From the NCBI RefSeq assembly GCF_013371085.1, contig NZ_JABWCV010000015.1, forward strand, positions 1 through 64,000: 64,000 nucleotides of DNA. Direction: 5' to 3'. Shown piece after piece: positions 36,590 through 45,809 of the stretch. Position 1 is the stretch's first letter, and every line of letters begins with the position of its first letter. Under the pieces are notes generated by a model, which did not search any database, was not told the DNA's origin, and worked only from the letters and a program-made list of their open reading frames with translations. This stretch comes from Vreelandella maris (GTDB lineage: Bacteria; Pseudomonadota; Gammaproteobacteria; Pseudomonadales; Halomonadaceae). Position numbers and translations under genes: made by a program.

Positions 36590-36949
36590 CGCATCACTAA
36601 ATCGGCACCTTATGGGTCGAGACCACTTCCCGCAGCCCCCAATGGTCACGAGCAAATACTGCGTATCGCCCGCGATACGGCTAAGCTAGTGGGGATGAAA
36701 GGCTCAACTAGGCGGTATTCCAGCTTCTGAAGCCTGTCACTACTCTCTGCTATCTTTGTCACTGCCATCCTCGTCCCTACCTTCCTCGCCCTTGCCGCAT
36801 ATCAGAACTCAACGCCTCCAGGGCGCAGAAAATGCCGTGCAAAAAAGCCGGGATGGCTTTCAACCAAGCCTGCCGATAAGATCCATGGTGAGCCATCACG
36901 AGCTTTCAAGTGGTTGTGTTAAAAATGAGTGTTTATAAGGATGGACTCT
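36590..36949. other. Intergenic stretch upstream of mgtE
   Basis: This 360-base gap has no convincing gene. A perfect inverted repeat, CGTATCGC (36662-36669) and GCGATACG (36672-36679), has only two bases between its arms, so it is more likely an operator than a hairpin. No M-box (magnesium) riboswitch pattern was recognised in the leader of mgtE. An open frame at 36756-36938 is Ser/Pro-rich and unlikely to be real. Confidence 0.5.
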
Positions 36950-38305
36950 ATGCGCGATGAGGAAAAATATACCAATACCGAGGAGCAACTGCTGTATCTT
37001 CAAAAGTTGTTAGACGAAGAAGATACCGATGCCCTCAACGAGCTATTTCAAGAGCTCGATATATTAGCGATTGCGCGCACGCTTGAGTCGTTCCCCGCTA
37101 AAACCCGTGATTTACTTTGGGATTACATTCCAGACGATGTGCTTGGTGAAGTCCTAGCAGAAGTCGATGAGGATATTCGCGCTGACTATATTGAGGATCT
37201 TTCTGCCAGCGATGTTGAACAGATTGTCAGAGGCTTGGATGCCCAGGAAGTCGCCGAGGTTCTTGATGTCGCCGACGAAGAGATCAAAACCACCGTCTAT
37301 GCCAGCTTGGACCAAGAGATACGCGCCCAGGTTGAGAACCTTCATGCCTATGAAGATGATGTGGTGGGTCGATACATGGACCCCGAGACGGTCAATGTAA
37401 AACAAGGCGTGTCATTAGAGGCTGTACAACGCTATATCCGGATTCATCACCTGCTCGATGATGAATCACAGCAAATCATGATTACAGACAAGGATAAACG
37501 CCTACTCGGCACCCTGAGCCTGATTGATTTAATCAAACAACCACAAGAAGCCGTGGTTGATGATTATATGGATGATTTTTTCACCCTAAACGATCAAATG
37601 AAAGTGAGTGACGCCGCTGCATTATTGCGCTCTAAAGAACTCCACTTTGTGCCAGTGTGCGATAGCGATGGGTTATTGGTCGGCCAGCTAAACGCTGCCG
37701 ACGTATTAGAAATCACCCAAGACGATGCTGACATGACGTTGAAACACATGTCAGGCGTTAGCGACGAAGAAGAAGTGTTTACCCCCATTGCGCGCAGCGC
37801 GAAAAGTCGCGGTATTTGGCTGGGTATTAATCTGCTGACCGCCTTTTTGGCGGCCTTTGTGATTGGGCAGTTTGAAGCCGTACTGGATCAAATCGTCGCG
37901 CTCGCCATTCTCATGCCCGTAGTCGCTAGCATGGGCGGAATTGCCGGAAGCCAGACCCTGACAGTAGTGATACGCGGTTTGGCGCTCGGGCAGCTTGCCG
38001 GTAACAATAAACGCTGGCTGTATAATAAAGAGCTATGGGTGGGGATGAGTAATGGCCTGGTGTGGGCCCTGGTGGTCGGCGGTATTTCCTACCTGTGGTT
38101 TAGCGACCTGTTGATTACTCTGGTCATTACCCTGGCGATTTTCATCAATATGAGCCTCGCCAACCTATCCGGCGTCCTCATTCCCCTGGTTTTGAAACGG
38201 CTACAGATTGACCCTGCCCTCTCCGGCGCGGTAATTCTCACCACGGTCACGGATGTGGTGGGCTTTCTATCGTTCTTGGGGCTCGCGACGCTGATTATTT
38301 TGTGA
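36950..38305 (+). CDS. mgtE: Magnesium transporter MgtE
   Basis: MgtE is a homodimeric Mg2+ channel gated by cytosolic Mg2+. The roughly 451-residue product has the full order: an acidic N domain (about 1-125), two CBS domains (about 130-250, VGRYMDPETVNVKQGVSLEAVQRYIR as MDPETVNV core, and VVDDYMDDFFTLNDQMKVSDAAALL), then five membrane helices. The pore segment PVVASMGGIAGSQTLTVVIRGLALG contains the GGNxGxQ-type filter as GGIAGSQT. ATG 36950 was chosen because AAGGA is eight bases upstream. A strong terminator follows. Confidence 0.93.
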   Translation: MRDEEKYTNTEEQLLYLQKLLDEEDTDALNELFQELDILAIARTLESFPAKTRDLLWDYIPDDVLGEVLAEVDEDIRADYIEDLSASDVEQIVRGLDAQEVAEVLDVADEEIKTTVYASLDQEIRAQVENLHAYEDDVVGRYMDPETVNVKQGVSLEAVQRYIRIHHLLDDESQQIMITDKDKRLLGTLSLIDLIKQPQEAVVDDYMDDFFTLNDQMKVSDAAALLRSKELHFVPVCDSDGLLVGQLNAADVLEITQDDADMTLKHMSGVSDEEEVFTPIARSAKSRGIWLGINLLTAFLAAFVIGQFEAVLDQIVALAILMPVVASMGGIAGSQTLTVVIRGLALGQLAGNNKRWLYNKELWVGMSNGLVWALVVGGISYLWFSDLLITLVITLAIFINMSLANLSGVLIPLVLKRLQIDPALSGAVILTTVTDVVGFLSFLGLATLIIL

Positions 38306-38380
38306 TCAAAGCCATTGAATGGTGCAAGCGGCGTCGCCACTCACTTCGCCCGCTAACGTTTATCTAATGCTATGCTGATG

Positions 38381-38406
38381 AGCCCCGCTAATGCGGGGCT
38401 TTTTTT
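38381..38406 (+). terminator. Rho-independent terminator after mgtE
   Basis: AGCCCCGC (38381-38388), loop TAAT, GCGGGGCT (38393-38400), then six T. Confidence 0.95.
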
Positions 38407-38439
38407 GTGGTTCACTTTTTTGAATATCCTGAGGCGTTC

Positions 38440-39180
38440 ATGCTCCCCGACTATACCGTGATTGCTTGGCTGTTAATCGTATTTTCCGTTTACTTGACCG
38501 GCGTATCAAAAGGCGGCTTTGCGGGTGGCTTCGGCACGCTTTCAGTGCCCTTGATGGCGCTGGCGATTAGCCCGACCCAAGCAGCCGGATTACTGTTGCC
38601 GCTATTGCTGGTGATGGATGTGTTTGCGGTAAAAGCGTGGTGGGGTAAACACGATAGCGCGGAAGTGTGGCGCTTTGTGCCAGGGTTATTCATTGGCGTC
38701 ACGGTGGGAACGCTGCTGTTTGGCAGCCTGAGTGAGCAAGGAGTGCGGCTGGTGCTGGGCCTTCTCTCGGTAGTGTTTGCGGCCTATATGTTGCTGAAAC
38801 CCGTGGCCAAGAAACCTATCTCTTCCCGATGGGCGCTACCTGCCGCCAGCGTTTGCGGGTTCACTAGTTTTATTGCCCATGCAGGCGCACCGCCGATGAA
38901 TATGTACTTGATGCCGCGCAAGCTCTCCAAAGAGACCTTTATTGCCACCTGCACGGTGACCTACGCAGTCGTGAACTCCATCAAACTGGGGCCTTATGTG
39001 TGGTTAGGCGAGGTCAACACGACCAGCGCCTGGGCCTCGCTGCTGCTGGTACCCGTTGCTTGGATCGGTGTACGTAACGGTCTTTGGCTGCAGAGCCGCG
39101 TCAATGAAAAGCTGTTTTATCGACTAGTGATTTTAGCGATGTTTTTAGTTGGTTTTAATTTGATTTATCAGGCTATTTAG
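38440..39180 (+). CDS. TauE/SafE (TSUP) family membrane transporter
   Basis: The 246-residue protein has about eight hydrophobic helices with the TSUP motifs TGVSKGGFAGGFGTLSVPLMAL at the N-terminus and VCGFTSFIAHAGAPPMNMYLMP in the second half, seen as KGGFAGGFGT and AHAGAPP. It is distinct from the family member at 3088. The substrate is unknown; sulfite, sulfonates or organic acids are the family range. ATG 38440 has GAGG five bases upstream. Its 3' end overlaps the convergent HAD gene by eight bases. Confidence 0.85.
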   Translation: MLPDYTVIAWLLIVFSVYLTGVSKGGFAGGFGTLSVPLMALAISPTQAAGLLLPLLLVMDVFAVKAWWGKHDSAEVWRFVPGLFIGVTVGTLLFGSLSEQGVRLVLGLLSVVFAAYMLLKPVAKKPISSRWALPAASVCGFTSFIAHAGAPPMNMYLMPRKLSKETFIATCTVTYAVVNSIKLGPYVWLGEVNTTSAWASLLLVPVAWIGVRNGLWLQSRVNEKLFYRLVILAMFLVGFNLIYQAI

Positions 39181-39889
39181 TGGATGCGCGGGAAAGACGG
39201 CTTAGTTGCTGGTTTTTCGCCCGCCAGTCTAAGCGCCGCCACCCTTCAACGCTAGCCACCTCGGCCAATACCGGGTCGGGGTTGACCGCCACCGGGCAAT
39301 CCACGTACTGCAGCAGCGGAAGGTCGTTGCGGGAATCAGAGTAAAACGTGGTGTGGCTGGGGGTGATCTGCTGCTCGACCAGCCACTGCTTCAGGCGCAG
39401 CACTTTGCCGCCGCGATAGGAAAAAACACCTTCACTACCACCGGTATAGCGCGCGTCTTCATTGATGCCATGTTCGATGCTCAGCTCTACCGCCAGCACG
39501 TGTTCAATCCCTAGAGCAGCCGCAATGGGCTGAACCAAATGCCGCGCAGATGCAGAAATCAGCAGCAGGGTATCGCCTGCTTGGCGATGCCCTTCCAGGC
39601 AGGCCCAGGCCTGAGTGAAGATACGCGGCTGAAGGTGCGTGGCGACAAACCGCTCGACCTCTTTTTGCACATCCGTTACCCGGCGCCCGCGCAGCGGCGC
39701 CAGGGTCATGGCTAGATACTCTTCGAGCTTTAGCTTGCCCGCGTGATAAGCCCGCTGCATCTGCTCGGCACGCGCCATGAAGGTCTCGGCATCGCTGATC
39801 CAACCTTGCTCTATCATCCATAAATTCCAGCGGTCGCTGCAGTCTCCATCCAGGAGGGTGTCATCAAGATCAAACAGGGCCAGGCGCAT
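39173..39889 (-). CDS. HAD-IB family phosphatase, Pho-box controlled
   Basis: The 238-residue cytosolic HAD phosphatase of subfamily IB shows motif I LALFDLDDTLLDGDCSDRW (nucleophile and acid DLD), motif II LLLISASARHLV, and motif IV YSDSRNDLPLL with the acidic pair. The C1 cap has a helical pattern like SerB-type phosphatases. ATG 39889 was chosen because AAGGAG lies nine bases before it; the frame opens at 39937. A Pho box 54 bases upstream places it in the phosphate-starvation regulon. Phosphoserine or another small phosphomonoester is a possible substrate. Confidence 0.85.
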   Translation of the reverse strand: MRLALFDLDDTLLDGDCSDRWNLWMIEQGWISDAETFMARAEQMQRAYHAGKLKLEEYLAMTLAPLRGRRVTDVQKEVERFVATHLQPRIFTQAWACLEGHRQAGDTLLLISASARHLVQPIAAALGIEHVLAVELSIEHGINEDARYTGGSEGVFSYRGGKVLRLKQWLVEQQITPSHTTFYSDSRNDLPLLQYVDCPVAVNPDPVLAEVASVEGWRRLDWRAKNQQLSRLSRASTK

Positions 39890-39942
39890 GGGGGGCACTC
39901 CTTTCATCGCGGGTTGGCGGCGCGTAGGATATGCCAAAGGTG

Positions 39943-39960
39943 ATGACAGGACGATGACGC
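39943..39960 (-). promoter_or_regulatory. Pho box of the HAD phosphatase gene
   Basis: On the minus strand it reads GCGTCAT-CGTC-CTGTCAT, with the 11-bp period of a Pho box. The + strand 17-mer ATGACAGGACGATGACG (39943-39959) is identical to that at 36081-36097 in front of phoX. Confidence 0.82.
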
Positions 39961-39979
39961 TGACGGCGATATCGCGTGG

Positions 39980-42655
39980 CTACTTGCTCAACCACGCTGC
40001 GGCAAACTCATTGGCTGGTAACGGTCGACCGAACCAGTAGCCCTGGGCTTCATTACAGCCCATGTCGGCCAGCAGGCGGGCCTGCGCTGGGGTCTCTACC
40101 CCTTCTGCCACCGTTTTCATCTCTAGCGCTTTCGCCATGGCAATGATGGTCTGCACAATGGTGCGGTCATGGTGGTTATCGAGCATTTCGCGCACAAAAG
40201 AGATATCGATCTTCAAGGCATCGGCGGCGAAACGGCGTAGATAGGAGAGCGATGAATACCCCGTGCCAAAGTCGTCGATGGAGAGCGCATAGCCCGCTTG
40301 CCGCATGGTGTGGGTAATCTCCACCGCCTGGTCGGGGTCGCGCATAAAATCGCTTTCGGTGAGTTCCAGCGCAATCGCGCTCGGGGAAATACCCGCCGTG
40401 AGGTGCGCGATGTGGTGGGTAAGCTGTGGGTCGGCGAACTGCTGAGCGGAAATGTTGATCGACAACCTGCCGGGTAGTGGCTTGGCGCACTGTTGGCGCC
40501 ATGCCATCAGTTGCCTGGCAGACTCTTCCAGCACCCAATCGCCCAGGGCACGAATCAGGCCACGCTCTTCGGCCAAAGGAATAAACTCCCCGGGACTGAC
40601 CCACCCCCACTCCGTGTCATGCCAGCGGCAGAGAGCCTCAGCGCCTGTCAGCTGCCCACTGGCAAGGTCCACCTGGGGCTGAAAATAGAGTGCCAGTTTG
40701 TTTTCACTGATAGCCACGCTGAGCCGCTCGCTCATCCGTTGACGGCGCTGGAGCGCGTGATGCATCGCTTGGGTATAGGGGCAGGTGCTGTTGTCGCGGC
40801 GTTTGGCGTGGTGAAGCGCAATACTAGTGGCATTGAACAGCTCACTCGCTTGTGACACATCTTGGGGGTAACGGGCATAACCGATGCTGACATCAAGGTT
40901 AAACACACGGCGCTCCAGCTGCAGCGGCTGTGTTACGGCTGAGCGCAACTGCTCGACGAGAGCATTTATGTTTCTGATATCAGCGTCGGCCACCAGCATG
41001 GCAAACTCATCGCCAGATAAACGCGCCAATGGGCCATAGGCGTGGCTGATCTTCTGCAAGCGGTCCGCGACTGACACCAGTAGTTGATCACCTACTTGGT
41101 GGCCATGCAGGTCATTCACTTCTTTAAAGCGACGAATATCCAGCAGCAGCAGCGAAAGCCCCTGCCCAGTATGATGGGCCTCTTGCCACATCTGCGCTAA
41201 CAGCTCCATGAAGCGGGTACGGTTAGGTAGCCCAGTAGTGCTGTCCGTGTAGGCCAACTGATGCATATGGCGGTGGTCCCGGCGGCGTTCAAGCTCTGCC
41301 GCGGCGCCAGTAGAAAGGATTTGCAACACTGAGGTGGCGAACGCATTAGTCGTCAGCGGTTGGCGGTAAAACACCATCATCACGCCAATGGCTTCGCCGT
41401 TGGCGTTATCTAAGCGGCGACCAATCCACGCCCTGACCGGTAGCTGCGTGCCCGCTAATAGCAGCGGCGGGCCGTCATGCATCACCGCTTCACGCTCCAG
41501 CACCACCTGCTCGCTAGGCGACCCGCGCAGTGCGAAAGCGTGCTGCTCACGCTGTTCGCCACTGACCACCATACTGACCGTGGTTGCCTGGCCATAGACT
41601 TCTTCCTCGCCCTGAGGGGAGGTATGCAGTAATGCAATGAAGCCTGCGTCGGCTTCCAGCACCTCGACCAGCGTGGCAATCAGCTGCTGAAAATAACCGT
41701 CACCCACCCGCGTAGTGACCGTCGAAGCAACCTGAAGCACGGCGTTTTGTACCCGTTGCGACTCTTGCTGATCGGTCACATCCGAGATAAAGCCTTCCAG
41801 GCAAACGATCTCACCGTCAGGACCCATGACCGCCTGGCCCTGCTCCCACATCCAGCGACTCTCCCCGTCGCGATGCTTCAACCGATACACCACCCGGTAA
41901 GGCCGCTTGTTGGCAACGGCCAACTGCACCTCTTCGAAGAGTTTTTCCTGATCATCGGGATGAATCAACGCGGCGAAGCTGGTCACCCGGTTACCTTGCA
42001 ACTCATCCGGACGGTACCCGGTCAGTGCCTCGGCCCCTTGGCTTACCACCTGCATGGTCCAGTCACGGTCATTGAAGCAACGGTAGGCCATGCCAGGCAG
42101 GTGATTCAGCAGCGTATCCAGGCGTCGCTCACTCTCCCGTGCGACTTCTTCGCTTGCTCTTAATGCCTGCTCTGCCTTTTGGCGACCTAGCTCCGCGCCG
42201 GCCTGAGCGGCGGCAATTTGCAAAATTTCATTGGCTAGCTCATCCAACTGCATAGGGGAGTTCTTAAGCACCGCCAGCAGGCCAATCAGCGCGCCATCGG
42301 CAGCGTAGAGGGGGCGCCCCATATAACTCTCGGCGCCGAGCTTGCAGAGCAGCTTATCGTCTGGAAAGAGCAATTGAACATCACACGCATACAGGCAGGA
42401 ACCGCGCCCTAGCGCAGTTTCGCAAGGGGTGCCGGACAGCGAGTAGGTGATATTGCCAAGCAGACCGCCATTGGACCAGACCGCTAACGTCTTAGCCTGA
42501 TGCAACTGGGTTACATCGGCCATCAATACATGATCAACGCCCAGTAAGGCTGCCAAGCGCTCTACCAGCGTGGCGTAAAAGTGAGAGCTCCCACTGTGAC
42601 CCATGCCTTCGGCCAACTGTCGAAATATCTCTGTAGCGTCATTCCTCGTGCGCAT
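39980..42655 (-). CDS. GAF-PAS-GAF-GGDEF-EAL cyclic-di-GMP protein
   Basis: The roughly 891-residue cytosolic protein has, in order: a GAF-like domain (about 10-155), a PAS/PAC domain (about 180-300), a second GAF-like domain (about 305-450), GGDEF (about 460-620) and EAL (about 630-885). The GGDEF motif reads RLSGDEF, a variant compatible with activity. The EAL domain keeps EALCRW, ELTESDF, DDFGTGYSSLSYLRRF and VAEGVET, so phosphodiesterase activity is expected. ATG 42655 is preferred to a GTG 12 bases upstream. Which activity dominates cannot be told. Confidence 0.92.
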   Translation of the reverse strand: MRTRNDATEIFRQLAEGMGHSGSSHFYATLVERLAALLGVDHVLMADVTQLHQAKTLAVWSNGGLLGNITYSLSGTPCETALGRGSCLYACDVQLLFPDDKLLCKLGAESYMGRPLYAADGALIGLLAVLKNSPMQLDELANEILQIAAAQAGAELGRQKAEQALRASEEVARESERRLDTLLNHLPGMAYRCFNDRDWTMQVVSQGAEALTGYRPDELQGNRVTSFAALIHPDDQEKLFEEVQLAVANKRPYRVVYRLKHRDGESRWMWEQGQAVMGPDGEIVCLEGFISDVTDQQESQRVQNAVLQVASTVTTRVGDGYFQQLIATLVEVLEADAGFIALLHTSPQGEEEVYGQATTVSMVVSGEQREQHAFALRGSPSEQVVLEREAVMHDGPPLLLAGTQLPVRAWIGRRLDNANGEAIGVMMVFYRQPLTTNAFATSVLQILSTGAAAELERRRDHRHMHQLAYTDSTTGLPNRTRFMELLAQMWQEAHHTGQGLSLLLLDIRRFKEVNDLHGHQVGDQLLVSVADRLQKISHAYGPLARLSGDEFAMLVADADIRNINALVEQLRSAVTQPLQLERRVFNLDVSIGYARYPQDVSQASELFNATSIALHHAKRRDNSTCPYTQAMHHALQRRQRMSERLSVAISENKLALYFQPQVDLASGQLTGAEALCRWHDTEWGWVSPGEFIPLAEERGLIRALGDWVLEESARQLMAWRQQCAKPLPGRLSINISAQQFADPQLTHHIAHLTAGISPSAIALELTESDFMRDPDQAVEITHTMRQAGYALSIDDFGTGYSSLSYLRRFAADALKIDISFVREMLDNHHDRTIVQTIIAMAKALEMKTVAEGVETPAQARLLADMGCNEAQGYWFGRPLPANEFAAAWLSK

Positions 42656-42720
42656 GGGTGGAGCCACCTATTCCCGCTTTTTCTGTAGCTTAGCGCGAAG
42701 CGAAGCGACAAAGAAGCACC

Positions 42721-42762
42721 CAATCAACATCCAGGCCTGCATGACAGCCGCCTGGATGATTG
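42721..42762 (-). terminator. Terminator-like hairpin after the TRAP operon
   Basis: On the minus strand CAATCATCCAGGC pairs with GCCTGGATGTTGATTG, with a small bulge. The T-tract after it is poor, so the call is tentative. Confidence 0.4.
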
Positions 42763-42782
42763 ACCGTGGACGATAGTGAGCG

Positions 42783-44087
42783 TTAACGGGTCATGGCCTC
42801 GGGCAGGTAGAGCGCGATACCGGGAAAGAGATGCATTAAGGCAATCGCCAACAGCATCAGCAGGAAGAACGGCAGCGTGGCCTTGGTAATGGTCAGAATA
42901 TCCTTACCCGTCAGCCCCTGAATCACGAACAGATTGAAGCCAACCGGCGGCGTAATCTGCGACATTTCGACGACGATCACCAGATAGATGCCAAACCAGA
43001 TCAGGTCAAACCCGGCGGCGCTCACCAGCGGCATGATAATCGCGGTAACCAGCAGAATCAGCGAAATACCATCAAGAAAGCAGCCCATGATTAGCAGCAG
43101 CAAGGTGAGTGCGATCAACAGCATGGTGGGTGAAAGCCCCATTTCACCAATCGCCTGCGCCAGCTTCATCGGCACCTGGGTGAAGCCCATGGCCGAAGTC
43201 AGGAAAGACGCCCCCGCAATAATGAAGGCGATCATGCAGGCGGTACGCACAGCGGCAAACAGCGAGTTCTTGAATATCTCGCGGTCAAAGTGACCATTGA
43301 AGCGGGCAATCACGATCGACAGCACCACACCGACCGCTGCTGCCTCCGTGGGTGAGGCCAAGCCACCATAGATCGAGAAGATGATGCCGCCGATCAGCAG
43401 CAGAATGGGCACCAGCGACCAGGTGTTGCGCAGCTTTTCCCCAAAACTCATGCCTGACTCATCTTCACCGGTCAGGCCTTCGCGGTTACCTTTCAATAGC
43501 GACCACAAAATGAGATAGCTCATGAACATCGCCAGGATCATCAGGCCGGGGCCGATGCCCGCCATAAACAGTCTGGAGATCGACTGCTCGGTGACCACGC
43601 CGTAGACAATCAGCACGATGGAAGGCGGAATCAGCAGCCCTAGCGTAGAGGCGCTGGCCAGGGTGCCAATCGCCATGTTGCTGTCGTAGCCACGCCGCTC
43701 GAGTTCCGGCAGCGTCATTTTGCCCACCGTTGCGCAGGTGGCAGCCGAAGAGCCGCACACCGCGGCAAACATACCGCTGCCAATGATGTTGGTATGCAAC
43801 AAACGCCCCGGCAGGCGGTTTAACCAGGGCGACAGGCCGCGGAACATATTATCGGCGAGCCCCGACCGAAAGAGTATCTCGCCCATCCAGATAAACATGG
43901 GCAGCGCGGTAAGGTCCCACCCATAGCTGGCACCCCAGAAATCAGAGGCCAGGATAGAAGCTGGTGAAAATGAGCTGAAGAATTCGAGTGCTATCCAGGC
44001 AGTACCAATCAGAGCGAAGGCGATCCATACCCCGCTCCCCAGTAACAGCACAAGCGTAAAAATGGTGGCGAGACTTAGTAGCAGCAC
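42783..44087 (-). CDS. TRAP transporter large permease (DctM), second system
   Basis: The 434-residue membrane protein shows the DctM pattern: FAAVCGSSAATCATVGKMTLPEL, LLIPPSIVLIVYGVVTEQSISRLFMAGIGPG and EMSQITPPVGFNLFVIQG, each seen as its core. It lies in a dctP-dctQ-dctM operon, 44 bases after the small permease. Given the divergent pxpABC genes and the LysR gene between them, pyroglutamate (5-oxoproline) is a possible substrate; this is inference. Confidence 0.93.
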   Translation of the reverse strand: MLLLSLATIFTLVLLLGSGVWIAFALIGTAWIALEFFSSFSPASILASDFWGASYGWDLTALPMFIWMGEILFRSGLADNMFRGLSPWLNRLPGRLLHTNIIGSGMFAAVCGSSAATCATVGKMTLPELERRGYDSNMAIGTLASASTLGLLIPPSIVLIVYGVVTEQSISRLFMAGIGPGLMILAMFMSYLILWSLLKGNREGLTGEDESGMSFGEKLRNTWSLVPILLLIGGIIFSIYGGLASPTEAAAVGVVLSIVIARFNGHFDREIFKNSLFAAVRTACMIAFIIAGASFLTSAMGFTQVPMKLAQAIGEMGLSPTMLLIALTLLLLIMGCFLDGISLILLVTAIIMPLVSAAGFDLIWFGIYLVIVVEMSQITPPVGFNLFVIQGLTGKDILTITKATLPFFLLMLLAIALMHLFPGIALYLPEAMTR

Positions 44088-44131
44088 GAGGAGCTCTCCG
44101 ATTTAGGGGGCAGGTGAGTGAAGGTCGCCAT

Positions 44132-44695
44132 TTAGTGACCCTCGCTTTCATCGGGGGCCGTCGCTTCGCGGAAACTTGAAGGGTCGCGAATGGCAATACG
44201 CACCGCCATGAACAGGGCTTCAGCCAGCGCCAAGCACAGCAGCCCTACACTGGTCGCGAGTACCAGCTGGGGAATCCAGAGCGGAATCGACACAAATCCT
44301 GAAGAGACATCGTTGTACTGGATGCTCTCGCGCGCCAGCCCCACCAGGCCATAACTAAGCATCAGGCTGATCGCCAGCGCAATGATGAGGCCAAACACTT
44401 CAAACCACACACGAATGGCCGGCGGCAAACGGGTAATCAGCAGCGTCACACGAATATGAGCGTGATGCACAAAGGTGTAGGCCAAGCCCAAAAAGGTCGC
44501 GCCGACTAATAAGTAAGACGCAATTTCTGAAACGCCGGTAATACTCAAGCCTAGTCGGCTCAAGCCAACCAGCACCAGCAGGGCATCTACCAGGCGGAAG
44601 GTTACCTGGAGCGCGATCAGCGCACAAATAGCCACCATGCACGCCGCCGCACCCCAAGCACCGAGGCGATAGAGTTTGTCGAATTTAAACGTCAT
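44132..44695 (-). CDS. TRAP transporter small permease (DctQ), second system
   Basis: The 187-residue protein has four membrane helices, with SITGVSEIASYLLVGATFLGLAYTF and HHAHIRVTLLITRLP, typical of DctQ. It ends in a short acidic tail. It sits between the binding-protein and large-permease genes. It has no close sequence resemblance to the DctQ at 23906 beyond the fold. Confidence 0.9.
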   Translation of the reverse strand: MTFKFDKLYRLGAWGAAACMVAICALIALQVTFRLVDALLVLVGLSRLGLSITGVSEIASYLLVGATFLGLAYTFVHHAHIRVTLLITRLPPAIRVWFEVFGLIIALAISLMLSYGLVGLARESIQYNDVSSGFVSIPLWIPQLVLATSVGLLCLALAEALFMAVRIAIRDPSSFREATAPDESEGH

Positions 44696-44776
44696 GTTCG
44701 CAGCCTCGTGAAGCGCGCGGGAAAGGCAGGGACGGAGACGTTATCCCGCCCCTGCAAGAAACATTGAAGCCGGTGA

Positions 44777-45760
44777 TTAACTGTCGCGTTGCTCGCGGTA
44801 GTTTTCCAGCGCCTGTTTGGCTTCATCGTCGGCACGTGACTGCCAATCTTCAAACAGCTCATCACCAGCGGCTTGCAGCGCCTCGGAAATAGCATCGTTC
44901 GGCTCAGAAACCGAAATACCGTTCTCTTCTAAGGCATCCAGGCTTGCCTGGTTATCTTCGCGGCTCATCTCCCAACCACGTTTTTCAGCCTCAGCGGCGG
45001 CTTCCATCAGGGCTTCCTGGGTCGCTTCATCCAGGCCATCGAAACTGCGCTGGCTGATGAAGACAATGTTCTTGGGCAACCACAGGTTAGCGTCGGTGTA
45101 GTCGGTGACATAGTCCCAAGCCGCCATAGAGTTCCCAGTGGAGCTCGAGGTAATCATGGCGTCCACACGGCCAGTGCTGAAGGCGGTGGGGATATCAGAC
45201 TCTTCGGTTTCAGTGGGGCTACCGCCCAGGTTGTCGACGAAGCGCTGGGTATTGATGTTGGGTGCGCGCACGCGCAGACCTTCAAACTGTGCAGGATCGG
45301 TAAGCGGCTCTGATGTGTAGATCCCTTGTGCAGGCCAGGCGACCGCGTAGAGCGGAATCAACCCTTCATAGGCGAAGAGTTCGGTGATCATGGGCTTGGT
45401 GGCTTCCCACAACGCATAAGCATCATCGTAGCTGCCTGCAACCCCCGGCAGTGTGTCCACTTCGAAAATGGGATCATCATTGGAAAGTACAGAAAGGAAG
45501 ACTTCGCCCGCATCGATAGTGCCGCGACGCACAGACGGTTTGATCTCTCCGTGTGCCACAAGAGAACCACCGCTATGCACGGTAATGGTTAATTCGCCGT
45601 CCGTCGCCTCGGCGACATCTTCAGCAAACTGCTTGGTGTTTTGGGTGTGGAAGCTGGCATCACCGTACGGAGTGGCCATGGTCCACTCTGCGGCGTGCGC
45701 CGTGACCGTTAAACCGCAGGCGGTGGCTAGAAGCAGTGTGGAAGTTAATGTCTTGCGCAT
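44777..45760 (-). CDS. TRAP transporter substrate-binding protein (DctP), second system
   Basis: This periplasmic protein has a signal peptide MRKTLTSTLLLATACGLTVTAHA with cleavage after AHA. Mature features include LTITVHSGGSLVAHGEIKPSVRRG, the ligand Arg in FEGLRVRAPNINTQRFV, and VDAMITSSSTGNSMAAWDY. GSPTETEESDIPTAFSTGRVDAM resembles the DctP region that fixes ligand orientation. It is the first gene of the transporter operon, 49 bases after the LysR gene in the same direction. Confidence 0.92.
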   Translation of the reverse strand: MRKTLTSTLLLATACGLTVTAHAAEWTMATPYGDASFHTQNTKQFAEDVAEATDGELTITVHSGGSLVAHGEIKPSVRRGTIDAGEVFLSVLSNDDPIFEVDTLPGVAGSYDDAYALWEATKPMITELFAYEGLIPLYAVAWPAQGIYTSEPLTDPAQFEGLRVRAPNINTQRFVDNLGGSPTETEESDIPTAFSTGRVDAMITSSSTGNSMAAWDYVTDYTDANLWLPKNIVFISQRSFDGLDEATQEALMEAAAEAEKRGWEMSREDNQASLDALEENGISVSEPNDAISEALQAAGDELFEDWQSRADDEAKQALENYREQRDS

Positions 45761-45809
45761 TGTGAGACCCTCTTATTTCTATTAATAGTATTGTGCTAAC
45801 CGTATGGTG

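Noticed and set aside
36756..36938. 60-codon open frame before mgtE
   Set aside because: Ser/Pro-rich composition and no Shine-Dalgarno; it runs up to the mgtE leader without coding character.
36590..36949. M-box magnesium riboswitch before mgtE
   Set aside because: The conserved M-box core could not be recognised; only a tight inverted repeat is seen.
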